This document shows, in pieces, positions 30,258 to 39,002 of a stretch of DNA of 64,000 bases. Within the stretch, counting starts at the first letter, position 1, and every line of letters begins with the position of its first letter. A program made the translations under genes and the position numbers. Under the pieces are notes generated by a model, which did no database searches, had not been told where the DNA came from, and was given only the letters and a program-made list of their open reading frames with translations. The DNA is from Actinopolymorpha cephalotaxi (GTDB lineage Bacteria > Actinomycetota > Actinomycetes > Propionibacteriales > Actinopolymorphaceae): contig NZ_JACBZA010000001.1 in assembly GCF_013408535.1 (NCBI RefSeq), forward strand, positions 4,052,850 through 4,116,849, written 5' to 3'.

Positions 30258-31612
30258 CCGACACTCACCTGCGTCCCGCGGAGCAGCGGGCCGTACAACA
30301 GCGTGGTCACGTCGGGCACGTCCTCCGGCGGGGTACGCAGCACCGGTGCCACCAGGGCGTTCACCACCCGTTGTTCGCGCGCGGTTCCGGCGTACCCGCT
30401 GGACAGGTCGAACACCGGAGCGGCGCCGGGGCCGGTCGCGCCGGAGCTGGAACCCGGCCCCTCGACTCCCTCCCGTACGCCACTGCCCGGCGCCGGATGG
30501 GCCTGGGAGTACGGCGGGTCCGGCAGCGAACGGCAGCCCGGCCCGCGGTCGTCGTCGTAGGCCGGCCGGTCCCGCGGCCCGTACCCGCGGTGCTGGTCGA
30601 CGAGCTCCAGCGTGATGTGCAGCGACGGCGCGCTGCCCGGATAGTGCTCGCCGCCGCCGAACGCGTCGTCGATGCGGGGCACCCAGTTCGCCAGGCCCTC
30701 CAGCAGGCAGGAGTACTCCGGGGAGTACGTCGCCAGCAGGTCCAGTGTGGGCCGGCTCACCTCGCCGACCCGGATCAGGCCGGCCTCGTTGTCGGCCAGG
30801 AACCGCCGGGTGGACGCGCTGGTGCCGGCGAGGTCGGTGAGGAAGTCCTCCAGCACCCGCTGCTTGACCACGACGGTGTTCCCGGTCTTGGTGGCGTTGC
30901 GCAGCAGCCGCACCAGGTCGGGGGTGGCGTCGGCGTAGACGTCCGCGACGTCGGCGAGGGCGGACACGTCGTGGGTGAGCTGCGGCAGGTGCGGGTCGAG
31001 CTTGCCGAGGTAGTCGTTCAGCCGGGTGAGGTTGCCGCCGATCCGGTCCCCGCGCCCCTCCAGCGCGGTGGCGAGCGCCGCCAGCGTCGCGTTCAGCTGG
31101 GCCGGGCGGAGGGTACGCAGCAGCGGGTAGACGTCCTCGAGTACGGCGGCGAGCTCGATCGCCACGCTCGACCGGTCCGGCCCGATCACGTCGCCGGCCG
31201 CGAGCCTGCGCGTCGCCGGCGTGGGCGGCAGGACGAGTTCGACGTACTTCTCCCCGAACAGCGTCTTCGGCACGATCCGGGCGGTCACGTTGGCGGGGAT
31301 CGCGGCCAGGCTGTCCGGCGCCAGCGCGAGGTCGACCCGGGCCCGCCGGCCGTCGGAGGCGACGTGGCGTACCTCCCCCACGATCAGGCCGCGGACCTTC
31401 ACGTCGGCCTGCCGGTTCAGCTCCAGCCCCACGTGGTCGGTCTCCAGGGTCACCTCGGCGGTGTCGGTGAACGCCTGGGTGAAGAACGCGTACGTCAGGC
31501 CGCCGAACCCCACCAGCAGGGCGAGGAAGACGATCCCCAGCGCCCGCGGACCGAGCCGTTCCGAGCGACGCAGCCGCCCGGCCACTCGCGCCAACCGCGT
31601 CCGACCGGCCAT
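30254..31612 (-). CDS. mceA: Mce family protein A
   Basis: First Mce subunit, 452 aa. A basic N-terminus and one helix (LGIVFLALLVGFGGLTYAFF) precede the MCE domain (TLETDHVGLELNRQADVKV, VPKTLFGEKYVELVLPP). The helical tail contains the NDYLGKLDPHLPQLTHDV stretch, and a Pro/Gly-rich segment and a final conserved block follow. It begins three bases after the yrbEB stop, within one operon. Substrate (sterol, fatty acid or other lipid) cannot be told from sequence. Confidence 0.92.
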   Translation of the reverse strand: MAGRTRLARVAGRLRRSERLGPRALGIVFLALLVGFGGLTYAFFTQAFTDTAEVTLETDHVGLELNRQADVKVRGLIVGEVRHVASDGRRARVDLALAPDSLAAIPANVTARIVPKTLFGEKYVELVLPPTPATRRLAAGDVIGPDRSSVAIELAAVLEDVYPLLRTLRPAQLNATLAALATALEGRGDRIGGNLTRLNDYLGKLDPHLPQLTHDVSALADVADVYADATPDLVRLLRNATKTGNTVVVKQRVLEDFLTDLAGTSASTRRFLADNEAGLIRVGEVSRPTLDLLATYSPEYSCLLEGLANWVPRIDDAFGGGEHYPGSAPSLHITLELVDQHRGYGPRDRPAYDDDRGPGCRSLPDPPYSQAHPAPGSGVREGVEGPGSSSGATGPGAAPVFDLSSGYAGTAREQRVVNALVAPVLRTPPEDVPDVTTLLYGPLLRGTQVSVG

Positions 31613-31615
31613 CGC

Positions 31616-32422
31616 CTACCCCGCCAGCCGTACGGACGTGCTCGCGCCCCAGATCGCCATCGACAGCGCCAGGTCGACGACGTTGATGACCACGATCGAC
31701 GTACGCACCGCCCGGCCGACCGCCACGCCGACTCCCGCCGGACCGCCGGTGGCGTGGTAGCCGTGGTAGCAGTGGATCGCGATGATCACCACCGCGAAGA
31801 TCAGCACCTTGCCGAACGACCAGAGCACGTCGTGCGGCGGCAGGAAGAGCCGGAAGTAGTGGTCGTAGGTCCCGGCACTCTGCCCGTAGCCCGCCGTGAC
31901 GACGAGCCGGGTCGCCGCGTACGACGAGAACAACCCGACGACGTACAACGGAACGACCGCGAGCAGCCCGGCGACCATCCGGGTGCTGACGAGGAACGGC
32001 AGCGACGGGACGGCCATCACCTCCAGGGCGTCGACCTCCTCGCTGACCCGCATCGCGCCGAGCTGGGCGGTGAAGCCGCAGCCGACCGTCGCCGCCAGGG
32101 CGATGCCGGCGATCAGGGGGGCGATCTCGCGGGTGTTGAAGTACGCCGAGACGAAGCCCGCGTAGGCGGAGGTGCCCAGCTGGTCGAGTGAGGCGTACCC
32201 CTGCAGGCCGACCTCGGTGCCGGTGAAGAACGCCAGGAACGCGATCACCCCGACCGTGCCGCCGACGACGGCCAGCGCCCCGGTGCCGAAGCTCACCTCG
32301 GCCAGCAACCGCAACACCTCGCGGCGGTACCGGCGGCAGGTCGCGGGAATCCATCCGGCCGCGCGCAGGTAGAAGGCGAGCTGGTCGCCCAGGGTGTCCA
32401 GGCCGCGCAACGGGGTTCCCAC
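31616..32422 (-). CDS. yrbEB: MlaE/YrbE-family ABC permease B
   Basis: One of two permeases that form the inner-membrane channel of the Mce importer, 268 aa with several hydrophobic helices. It has the MlaE family core EVDALEVMAVPSLPFLVSTR and the conserved cytoplasmic ISEE-like coupling element MRVSEEVDALE that contacts the ATPase. It lies one base after the yrbEA stop, and mceA follows immediately. It works as a heterodimer with the upstream gene product (known of the family). Confidence 0.93.
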   Translation of the reverse strand: MGTPLRGLDTLGDQLAFYLRAAGWIPATCRRYRREVLRLLAEVSFGTGALAVVGGTVGVIAFLAFFTGTEVGLQGYASLDQLGTSAYAGFVSAYFNTREIAPLIAGIALAATVGCGFTAQLGAMRVSEEVDALEVMAVPSLPFLVSTRMVAGLLAVVPLYVVGLFSSYAATRLVVTAGYGQSAGTYDHYFRLFLPPHDVLWSFGKVLIFAVVIIAIHCYHGYHATGGPAGVGVAVGRAVRTSIVVINVVDLALSMAIWGASTSVRLAG

Positions 32423-32423
32423 C

Positions 32424-33197
32424 TCAGCCGCCCTTCGGTGGGACGACCTGGAAGTAGACCGCCTGCATCACGAAGTTCGCGAAGAACAACAGCATGAACG
32501 TGATCACCACGGTCTGGTTGACCGCGTCGCCGACACCCTTGGGCCCGCCGCCGGCGTTCAGGCCCTTGTACGACGCGACCACCGCGGCGACCAGACCGAA
32601 CACCAGCGCCTTGACCTCACCGGCCCACAGGTCCGGCAGCTGCGCCAGGGCGGTGAACGACGCGAGGTAGGAACCCGGCGTGCCGCCCTGCAGGACGACG
32701 TTGAACACGTAGCCGCCGATCACGCCGACCACGCTCACCAGGCCGTTGAGGAAGACGGCGACGAACATCGCGGCGAGCACCCGGGGTACGACCAGCCGGT
32801 GCAGCGGGTCGATGCCGAGCACCCGCATCGCGTCGATCTCCTCCCGGATCGTGCGCGAGCCGAGGTCGGCGCAGATCGCCGACCCGCCCGCCCCGGCGAT
32901 CAGCAGCGCGGTCGCGATCGGCGCAGCCTCCCGCACCACCGCGAGCACCATCGCCGCGCCCGCGAACGACTGGGCGCCGAACTGCCTGATCAGGCCGCCC
33001 ACCTGCAAGGCGATGACGGCGCCGAACGGGATCGCCACCAGTGCCGTCGGCACGATCGTGACCCCGGCCAGGAACCACGCCTGGCGGACGAACTCCTGCC
33101 ACTGGAACGGCCGCCGCGGCAGCCCGCGTACGACGTCCAGCCCGAACGCGAACAGCCGGCCGCTCGCCTGCAGCGGTGCCGTCAGCTGCCGGCTCAT
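32424..33197 (-). CDS. yrbEA: MlaE/YrbE-family ABC permease A
   Basis: Partner permease of the Mce importer, 257 aa. It has the family motif GSAICADLGSRTIREEIDAM with the EExDAM coupling helix and the following IDPLHRLVVPRVLA segment, plus several transmembrane helices. It overlaps the ATPase gene by four bases upstream and is followed one base later by yrbEB. Clear MlaE family by sequence and position. Confidence 0.93.
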   Translation of the reverse strand: MSRQLTAPLQASGRLFAFGLDVVRGLPRRPFQWQEFVRQAWFLAGVTIVPTALVAIPFGAVIALQVGGLIRQFGAQSFAGAAMVLAVVREAAPIATALLIAGAGGSAICADLGSRTIREEIDAMRVLGIDPLHRLVVPRVLAAMFVAVFLNGLVSVVGVIGGYVFNVVLQGGTPGSYLASFTALAQLPDLWAGEVKALVFGLVAAVVASYKGLNAGGGPKGVGDAVNQTVVITFMLLFFANFVMQAVYFQVVPPKGG

Positions 33198-34240
33198 GGC
33201 CCGTCTCCCCCGGCGGCCCCGGCGGCGGCCTCAGCCGGCGCCGCCGGCTCACCATCCGACGTGGCCGGTACGGGTGGCGCCGTGACCGCCGGCGCGCCCG
33301 GGTCGCACCCCTCGAACGACCCGGGCGGCGGGGTCACGTCGTTGGCGGCACACCACTGGCCGGGCGGACGCTGACTGGGCCTCGGTGCACCGTCGGACGG
33401 CCCGAGCTGGAGCGGGATCGGCGGCAGCGCGGCCAGCTCGGCGCCGGCCGCGGCCTCGGCGGCGAGCTCGTCGGCGTCCTTCTCCTCCGACATGCCGATC
33501 GGGCCCACCCGCTGCGCGTTGAGGAACTGGCGTACGACCGGCTCCTGCGAGCACAGGCACATCTCCCGCGGACCGAACATCGCGAGGTGCCGGTGGTAGA
33601 GCAACCCGATGTTGTCGGGCACCGTGCGGGCGGTGTTGATGTCGTGGGTGACGATGAGGAACGTCGCGCCGGTCTGCTGGTTGAGGTCGACGATCAGCTG
33701 GTTGAGGTACGCCGTCCGCACCGGGTCCAGGCCCGAGTCGGGCTCGTCGAACAGGATGATCTCCGGATCCAGGACGAGCGCCCTGGCCAGCCCGGCCCGC
33801 TTGCGCATCCCGCCGGAGATCTCGCCGGGCAGCTTGCGCTCGGCGCCGAGCAACCCGACCATCTCGATCTTCGACAACACGATGGAACGGATCTCGTTCT
33901 CGGACTTGCGGGTGTGTTCGCGCAGCGGGAACGCCACGTTGTCGTAGAGGTTCATCGAGCCGAACAACGCGCCGTCCTGGAAGAGGACGCCGAACAGCCG
34001 GCGGACGCGGTACAGCTCCCGCTCCCGGCAGGTGGCGATGTCGTGGCCCTCGATGTGGATGTGGCCCCGGTCCGGTTTGAGCAGCCCGACCAGGCACTTC
34101 AGGAAGACCGACTTCCCGGTGCCGGAGGGCCCGAGCAGGACGCTGATCTCACCGGACGGAAGCGTCAGGCTGACGTCGCGCCAGACCGGCTGCCCACCGA
34201 AGGACTTGGTGAGCCCGTCCACACGGATCTCGACGCCCAC
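33194..34240 (-). CDS. mkl: ATP-binding protein of the Mce importer (Mkl/MlaF type)
   Basis: ABC ATPase that powers the YrbE permeases, 348 aa. Walker A is GPSGTGKS at residues 37-44, the signature is ISGGMRKRAGLARAL, and Walker B is IILFDEPDSGLDP. An H-loop follows in LIVTHD. The last 80 residues are Ala/Pro/Gly-rich and variable, beyond the usual MlaF fold. It starts the mce operon about 140 bases downstream of the rplL terminator. M. tuberculosis keeps an orphan mkl at the same chromosomal neighbourhood (recalled knowledge). Confidence 0.93.
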   Translation of the reverse strand: MGVEIRVDGLTKSFGGQPVWRDVSLTLPSGEISVLLGPSGTGKSVFLKCLVGLLKPDRGHIHIEGHDIATCRERELYRVRRLFGVLFQDGALFGSMNLYDNVAFPLREHTRKSENEIRSIVLSKIEMVGLLGAERKLPGEISGGMRKRAGLARALVLDPEIILFDEPDSGLDPVRTAYLNQLIVDLNQQTGATFLIVTHDINTARTVPDNIGLLYHRHLAMFGPREMCLCSQEPVVRQFLNAQRVGPIGMSEEKDADELAAEAAAGAELAALPPIPLQLGPSDGAPRPSQRPPGQWCAANDVTPPPGSFEGCDPGAPAVTAPPVPATSDGEPAAPAEAAAGAAGGDGP

Positions 34241-34266
34241 CAGAACTCCTCACTGCTGGCTGGGGC

Positions 34267-34311
34267 GCGTACCGGCCGCCGCAGACCCCCCGGTGGCGGC
34301 GACCGATACGC
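34267..34311 (-). repeat. Imperfect hairpin in the mkl leader
   Basis: GCGTACCGGCCGCCGC (34267-34282) pairs with the segment 34295-34311 allowing G-U pairs. It lies 27 bases upstream of the mkl start. It may affect translation initiation of the mce operon or be a second terminator after rplL; not resolved. Confidence 0.4.
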
Positions 34312-34382
34312 ACGCCCCCCTCAACGAGCCGAAGTTGGGGAGGTTACGGCCGCGCGGACGACAAAATTTCCGGTCCGGGGAC

Positions 34383-34425
34383 GCGAAGAGGGCGGCCACC
34401 CCATTGGGGTGACCGCCCTCTTCGC
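34383..34425 (-). terminator. Terminator after rplL
   Basis: A 20-bp stem with a 3-base loop: the arm 34383-34402 pairs with 34406-34425 (core GAAGAGGGCGG/CCGCCCTCTTC, one mismatch-like G-U). It is the strongest hairpin in the window, 44 bases downstream of the rplL stop, and separates rplJL from mkl. Confidence 0.85.
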
Positions 34426-34468
34426 GGACGTACGACCGCGGCCGCGTGGGCCGCGTGCGATGCGTCGC

Positions 34469-34855
34469 TTACTTCAGGGTGACCTTGGCGCCAACGGCCT
34501 CGAGGGACTCCTTGGCCTTCTCCGCGGTCTCCTTGTTGGCCTTCTCCAGGACGGGCTTCGGCGCGCCCTCGACCAGGTCCTTGGCCTCCTTCAGGCCGAG
34601 GCTGGTGAGCGTGCGCACCTCCTTGATGACCTGGATCTTCTTGTCGCCCGCAGCCTCGAGGATGACGTCGAACTCGTCCTTCTCCTCCTCGGCCTCGGCA
34701 GCGGCGCCGCCGCCCGCCGGGCCCGCCGCGACGGCGACCGGAGCGGCCGCGGTCACGCCGAAGGTGTCCTCGAACTGCTTCACGAACTCGCTGAGCTCGA
34801 GAAGCGTCATCTCCTTGAACGCGTCGAGCAGCTCGTCGTTGCTGAGCTTAGCCAT
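34469..34855 (-). CDS. rplL: 50S ribosomal protein L7/L12
   Basis: Stalk protein that recruits translational GTPases, 128 aa. The N-terminal dimerisation domain is followed by an Ala/Gly/Pro hinge ([19 protein letters not shown]). The C-terminal domain has [20 protein letters not shown] and the factor-contact region [17 protein letters not shown]. It is co-transcribed with rplJ, 53 bases downstream. A strong terminator follows. Confidence 0.97.
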   Translation of the reverse strand: MAKLSNDELLDAFKEMTLLELSEFVKQFEDTFGVTAAAPVAVAAGPAGGGAAAEAEEEKDEFDVILEAAGDKKIQVIKEVRTLTSLGLKEAKDLVEGAPKPVLEKANKETAEKAKESLEAVGAKVTLK

Positions 34856-34908
34856 GAGTGGCGTACCTTCCGTGTGTCGTGCAGTGGTGACGGTCAGACC
34901 TGGTCAGG

Positions 34909-35526
34909 TCAGGACTCGCTGGACTCGCCGGCGTCCGACGCGTCGGAGCTGGCTTCCGGTGCGGCCTCGGCGTCGGCCTCGGGGGCGGTGTCGGCACCTG
35001 CGGCCGAACCCTCCTCCTCGACCTTCTGACGCAGCGCCTCGGCGAGCCGGGCGGCCTGCGACAGCGGGGCCTGGAACAGCGAGGCGGCGCCCGAAAGCGA
35101 CGCCAGCATCGCGCCCGCGAGCTTCGCGAGCAGGACCTCGCGGGACTCGAGGTCAGCGAGCCTGGTGATCTCGTCGACGGCGAGGGACTTGCCCTCGAGC
35201 ACACCGCCCTTGATGACGAGATTGGGGTTGGCCTTGGCGAAGTCACGCAGACCCTTGGCGACCTCGACCGGGTCGCCGCTGATGAACGCGATGGCCGAGG
35301 GACCGACGAGAAGCTCGTCGGCGATCTCGACTCCCGCCTCCTTCGCCGCGATCCTGGTCAGCGTGTTCTTCACCACGGCGTAACTGGCGTTGTCACCGAT
35401 GGAGCGCCGCAGTTCCTGCAGCTGCTTCACGGTGAGTCCGCGATACTCGGTAAGGACCGCGCCGGCGGAGTCACGGAACTGGTCCGTGAGCTCTGCGACG
35501 GCGGTTGCCTTGTCCGGCTTCGCCAT
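34909..35526 (-). CDS. rplJ: 50S ribosomal protein L10
   Basis: Base of the L7/L12 stalk, and in many bacteria the autogenous regulator of its own operon. The ATG at 35526 ([17 protein letters not shown]) with AAGGAG upstream gives 205 aa; a longer frame upstream runs through the leader and is rejected. Core motif [18 protein letters not shown] is present. The C-terminal 40 residues are Ala/Asp/Glu-rich, a longer acidic tail than in E. coli. Confidence 0.96.
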   Translation of the reverse strand: MAKPDKATAVAELTDQFRDSAGAVLTEYRGLTVKQLQELRRSIGDNASYAVVKNTLTRIAAKEAGVEIADELLVGPSAIAFISGDPVEVAKGLRDFAKANPNLVIKGGVLEGKSLAVDEITRLADLESREVLLAKLAGAMLASLSGAASLFQAPLSQAARLAEALRQKVEEEGSAAGADTAPEADAEAAPEASSDASDAGESSES

Positions 35527-35771
35527 GGATCTCCTTCCTCGGGGGGCCTGCGACCGCGGCCCGCGAAGGAACCCACACAATGCGAAAAGCCCCGTACGCA
35601 TGCGTACGGGGCGAACACGAACTCGAGGGCCAGGACTCCGCTCGCGGTGGACCCGCGACCCGGAAACCTGATCTTGACTTCGTAACCACGTGACGCCTGC
35701 GCGGGCCGCCCGACGTGCGGGACCTTCAGCCACCCCGGAGGGAGGCAAACCAGCGGTCTTCGGCAGCGGCC
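35527..35771 (-). ncRNA. L10 leader with attenuator
   Basis: About 240 bases of structured leader between the rplJ promoter and its start codon. In L10 leaders of other bacteria the L10(L12)4 complex binds the RNA and promotes attenuation; the position here is equivalent. The 3-prime part contains a perfect terminator-like palindrome followed by TTTT. Assignment to the Rfam family rests on position and the attenuator, not on a covariance search. Confidence 0.6.
35585..35612 (-). terminator. Intrinsic attenuator in the rplJ leader
   Basis: A 24-base perfect palindrome (35589-35612; half-site GCCCCGTACGCA) is followed on the minus strand by TTTT. It stands 60 bases upstream of the rplJ start. 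This is a classical intrinsic terminator placed inside a leader, hence an attenuator. Confidence 0.75.
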
Positions 35772-35801
35772 AGAATACGGGACACCTCCCCCGGCCGCCA
35801 A
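35772..35801 (-). promoter_or_regulatory. Predicted promoter of rplJL
   Basis: The -35 box TTGGCG (35796-35801), an 18-base spacer and the -10 box TATTCT (35772-35777) lie on the minus strand. Spacing and -35 type resemble the proposed S10 promoter. Upstream (35802-35962) no gene is seen. Confidence 0.6.
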
Positions 35802-35962
35802 ATCGGCCTCACCCTCAGGCGTGTGTCGGTCCGCACCCAGGTCCGGGGATCGCTCGATTCTCCCCCGGAAGAACGCGATCTTTCCCGCTACAGGACCAGG
35901 GTCGCGATCACCGAGCCGATGCTGGGGACATCAGGCCATCGGCGATCCTGGCGCGTCTCCAC

Positions 35963-36859
35963 CTACCGTCGGAGCACCGGGTGGGACTCGACCACCTGCA
36001 CGCCCGCGTCCACGTCGAAGGTGACCGGAACGATCGGCTGTGGCGGGACGGTGTCCACGACGACCGTTCCCGTCCAGCGCACCTGCAGATGCACCTTGCC
36101 CTGGCCGGCCATCCCGAAGGTGTTCGTCACGTAGTAGCCGGGGTGGCCATATGGAAGTGTGCCGTCGAACTCTCGCCCCGCCCCCTTGACGGTGTGCTTG
36201 GCTCCGTTGCCGTCCTCGAAGGTCCAGGTGTAGTCCGGTGTGGCGGTGATCTGGCCGTGTAGTTCGAAGCTGCGTCCCTGCGATGGCGGGACCGTGATGT
36301 CGAAGGTCTGCGTTCCGGGATCGTCGACGGAGACGATCGTCGGCAGGTTGACCAAAGTCTTCGGAGCTGGATGCAGTGAGATCTTCGGCTTGGGCAGGTT
36401 GCGCTGGATCTCGTACTTGAAGTCGTAGCTGAGTTGCTCGATCGGAACCCACTCCGGGGTGGGGTAGCAGTCTGCCGTCCCGTGCCACTTCGAGCGGTCC
36501 CCGCGGTCCTTCCACTGATAGCGGACGACCGAGCGCACGTAGATCGGCTCTCGCGGATTCGGTGACAGGTCCGGGTTGCACCAGATCGCCAGCGGGTCGC
36601 AGTCACCGATCCCGGCACCCTGGCAGTCCCATGCCGGCTGGTTGATCAGGACCTCCTGCACCCAGTCGTTCGGACCGGGTGGTTGCGAAGGCGTGGGCGT
36701 GCCCTTGGGCGGTTGGTAGTAGCCCTTCCCGGACTCGCTGTACTGCCAGCCGACGTCCCCACGCGGGATGTCCGCGTGCGCGTCCGGGGCCACCAGCCCG
36801 AACGCCAGCAGGAGAAAACTGCCCAGCGCGACGCCGATGCCTCTCCTCGTTGCCCTCAT
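35963..36859 (-). CDS. Secreted protein of unknown function, PKD-like domain
   Basis: Predicted secreted protein, 298 aa, with signal peptide (ALGSFLLLAFGLVAPDAHA, cleavage near residue 30). The mature part has four or more cysteines (DCQG, GDCDPLAIWC, DCYPTP), probably disulfide-bonded. The C-terminal half resembles a PKD/immunoglobulin-like fold (TPDYTWTFEDGNGAKHTV, then VHLQVRWTGTVVVD). The ATG overlaps the upstream lipoprotein stop (ATGA), so the two form an operon. I cannot assign a biochemical role; an envelope function is inferred. Confidence 0.75.
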   Translation of the reverse strand: MRATRRGIGVALGSFLLLAFGLVAPDAHADIPRGDVGWQYSESGKGYYQPPKGTPTPSQPPGPNDWVQEVLINQPAWDCQGAGIGDCDPLAIWCNPDLSPNPREPIYVRSVVRYQWKDRGDRSKWHGTADCYPTPEWVPIEQLSYDFKYEIQRNLPKPKISLHPAPKTLVNLPTIVSVDDPGTQTFDITVPPSQGRSFELHGQITATPDYTWTFEDGNGAKHTVKGAGREFDGTLPYGHPGYYVTNTFGMAGQGKVHLQVRWTGTVVVDTVPPQPIVPVTFDVDAGVQVVESHPVLRR

Positions 36860-37482
36860 TGCGACTTCCCCCCGGCTGTCAACTGCCAGTTGCCGCTGAT
36901 CTTCCGCACGCCGTATGTGTACGTCACTCGCTCGGCCGGCCCCTGGTTGATCACCGAGCCGGCGGAGTTGTACTGCTTCCAGGCGGTGGAGAGGGAACGT
37001 ACGCGCACCATGTAGGTCCCACCGGATTCGGAGAACACCTCGACGTGGTTCTGGGTGTAGAGACCTCCGACGAACTTCCCGCCACCGCTGTACGTGGACC
37101 TGATACTGGCGACGAGCTGCACGCAGTCCAGACATCCGCTGGTGTACATCTGGCGGAGCTTTGAGACGTTGCCGTTCTCGATCGCCTTGTTGACCGCGCC
37201 GACGTACTGCGTCACGAAGCCCTTGACCGCGGCGGCGTCCGGGCCGGTAGGCGTCGGCCCGAACGTCTCGATCCTGCCGGGCTTCGCCGGGCTGTCCGAG
37301 GGCGTCGGGGTCGGTGTGGCCGACTTCGAGGGGGTGGGCTTGGCGGTCGGGGTGTCCAACGTCGTCGGCTGCGGAGAGTCTCCACCACACGCCGTCACCG
37401 ACAGTCCGAGAACGACACCCGCGGCGACCGCGACCATCCTGGTCGCCGCACGCCCGTTGGTCAGCCCACCTGTGAACCGCAA
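36856..37482 (-). CDS. DUF6318-type lipoprotein
   Basis: Predicted lipoprotein, 208 aa. The signal peptide ends in a lipobox SVTAC with Cys32. A Thr/Pro/Ser/Lys-rich linker (residues 35-75) tethers a domain containing QMYTSGCLDCVQLVASI, the cysteine pair typical of actinobacterial DUF6318 proteins, and ending SGNWQLTAGGKSQ. Function is unknown. It is translationally coupled to the downstream PKD-like secreted protein; the two may act together at the cell surface. They separate rplKA from rplJL. Confidence 0.78.
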   Translation of the reverse strand: MRFTGGLTNGRAATRMVAVAAGVVLGLSVTACGGDSPQPTTLDTPTAKPTPSKSATPTPTPSDSPAKPGRIETFGPTPTGPDAAAVKGFVTQYVGAVNKAIENGNVSKLRQMYTSGCLDCVQLVASIRSTYSGGGKFVGGLYTQNHVEVFSESGGTYMVRVRSLSTAWKQYNSAGSVINQGPAERVTYTYGVRKISGNWQLTAGGKSQ

Positions 37483-37654
37483 GACCGAGTACCCCCGTAG
37501 CCCGTCGCCTCGTCACCCGTCCGGGACGAGGCGTCCACATCCTAACCGCGCGTGATCAGCACCCGGAAGCACCGAACGAAGGTCTGACGCAGAAATGTCA
37601 CCGGGCGTTGCCCCGGCACGGCGACGACTTCCGGCACGTCGTGCGGTGAAAGCA

Positions 37655-37688
37655 GAACGCCCCCGCACCGAGTGGTGCGGGGGCGTTC
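37655..37688 (-). terminator. Terminator after rplA
   Basis: A 15-bp perfect stem, GAACGCCCCCGCACC (37655-37669) with 37674-37688, around a 4-base loop. It lies 15 bases downstream of the rplA stop. On the minus strand it is followed by TGCTTT. Confidence 0.85.
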
Positions 37689-37702
37689 CGGACGGTCGAG
37701 CG

Positions 37703-38413
37703 TCAGGCCTGGGCCTCAGCGGTCGAGACGGTCTTGGCCGGGTCGATCGGAACACCCGGGCCCATCGTCGTCGACATCGTGACCTTGCGGATGTAGCGGC
37801 CCTTCGAGGCCGACGGCTTGAGCCGCAGCACCTCGTCGAGGGCGGCGCCGTAGTTCTCCGCCAGCTGGTCCTCGGTGAAGGACGCCTTGCCGATGATGAA
37901 GTGCAGGTTGGAGTGCCGGTCCACGCGGAACTCGATCTTTCCGCCCTTGATGTCGGTCACGGCCTTGGTGACGTCCGGGGTGACGGTGCCGGTCTTCGGG
38001 TTCGGCATCAGACCGCGGGGGCCGAGCACCCGGCCGAGCCGGCCGACCTTGCCCATCAGGTCCGGCGTGGCGACAACGGCGTCGAAGTCGAGCCAGCCGC
38101 CCTGGATCCGCTCGATCAGGTCGTCGGAGCCCACGTGGTCGGCGCCGGCGGCGATGGCGTCCTCAGCCTTCTGTCCGGTGGCGAAGACCAGGACCCGAGC
38201 GGTCTTGCCGGTGCCGTGCGGAAGGTTGACGGTGCCGCGCACCATCTGGTCGGCCTTGCGGGGGTCGACACCGAGACGCATCGCGACGTCCACGGTCTCG
38301 TCGAACTTCTTGCCGGCGTTCTGCTTGGCCAGCGCCACCGCCTCGCGGGGGTCGTGCAGGGCGGCCTGGTCGACCTTCTCGGCCGCGGCGCGGTAGGACT
38401 TGCTGCGCTTCAT
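37703..38413 (-). CDS. rplA: 50S ribosomal protein L1
   Basis: L1 forms the mobile stalk that moves E-site tRNA and in other bacteria represses rplKA translation. The start ATG at 38413 ([16 protein letters not shown]) has AAGGAG five bases upstream, better than the GTG six bases earlier. 236 aa. Conserved motifs [30 protein letters not shown] and [16 protein letters not shown] are present. A terminator follows 15 bases after the stop. Confidence 0.97.
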   Translation of the reverse strand: MKRSKSYRAAAEKVDQAALHDPREAVALAKQNAGKKFDETVDVAMRLGVDPRKADQMVRGTVNLPHGTGKTARVLVFATGQKAEDAIAAGADHVGSDDLIERIQGGWLDFDAVVATPDLMGKVGRLGRVLGPRGLMPNPKTGTVTPDVTKAVTDIKGGKIEFRVDRHSNLHFIIGKASFTEDQLAENYGAALDEVLRLKPSASKGRYIRKVTMSTTMGPGVPIDPAKTVSTAEAQA

Positions 38414-38518
38414 GATCACTCCTTGCGATCGCTGGTGGAGTCGTGGTGCGGGCCAGCGCGGGCCCTCCCACGGACACCGGACCGGAGTCCGGCTGAATAG
38501 TTCTGGCTGCCGTACGGG

Positions 38519-38950
38519 CTACTCGGAGACCGTGACGCCCATCGACCGCGCCGTACCCTCGACGACCTTCATGGCGGCGTCGATGTCGTTGGCGTTCAGG
38601 TCGGGCATCTTCATCTCGGCGATCTCGCGCACCTGGGAGCGCGAGATGGTGCCGACCTTCGCGGTGTGCGGGGTCGGCGAGCCCTTGTCGAGGCTGATGG
38701 CCTTCTTGATCAGCTCCACGGCCGGAGGGGTCCGGGTGACGAAGCTGAACGACCGGTCCTCGTAGATCGTGATCTCGGCGGGGATGACGTTGCCCCGCTG
38801 GGACTCGGTCGCGGCGTTGTAGGCCTTCGTGAACTCCATGATGTTGATGCCGGTCGGGCCGAGCACCGTACCCACCGGCGGGGCGGGGGTGGCGGCGCCA
38901 GCCTGCAGCTGGAGCTTGAGTACGGAGGCGATCTTCTTCTTCGGAGGCAT
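38519..38950 (-). CDS. rplK: 50S ribosomal protein L11
   Basis: L11 forms the GTPase-associated centre with 23S rRNA; it is the thiostrepton contact and is needed for RelA activation. The ATG at 38950 ([18 protein letters not shown]) gives 143 aa; the arginine-rich upstream extension is nusG shadow. The proline-rich N-terminal domain ([19 protein letters not shown]) looks wild type at the thiostrepton prolines. Spacing to rplA is about 100 bases. Confidence 0.97.
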   Translation of the reverse strand: MPPKKKIASVLKLQLQAGAATPAPPVGTVLGPTGINIMEFTKAYNAATESQRGNVIPAEITIYEDRSFSFVTRTPPAVELIKKAISLDKGSPTPHTAKVGTISRSQVREIAEMKMPDLNANDIDAAMKVVEGTARSMGVTVSE

Positions 38951-39002
38951 AGGTGTTCGGGTCCTCTTGGGTGGTGAAAGCGGGCGAGGGTCGGCCGGGC
39001 CG

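Noticed and set aside
34241-34380. Promoter for mkl in the rplL-mkl gap
   Set aside because: TTGTCG, TAACCT and similar boxes occur, but none has acceptable spacing, so no promoter is annotated.
35527-35748. Longer rplJ start upstream at 35748
   Set aside because: It would translate the attenuator leader; [13 protein letters not shown] with AAGGAG upstream is the family start.
35818-35836. A GTGTGTCGGT stretch resembling part of the shared rpsJ/rpsL leader element
   Set aside because: It matches only partly and lies upstream of the rplJ promoter, so it would not be in the transcript.
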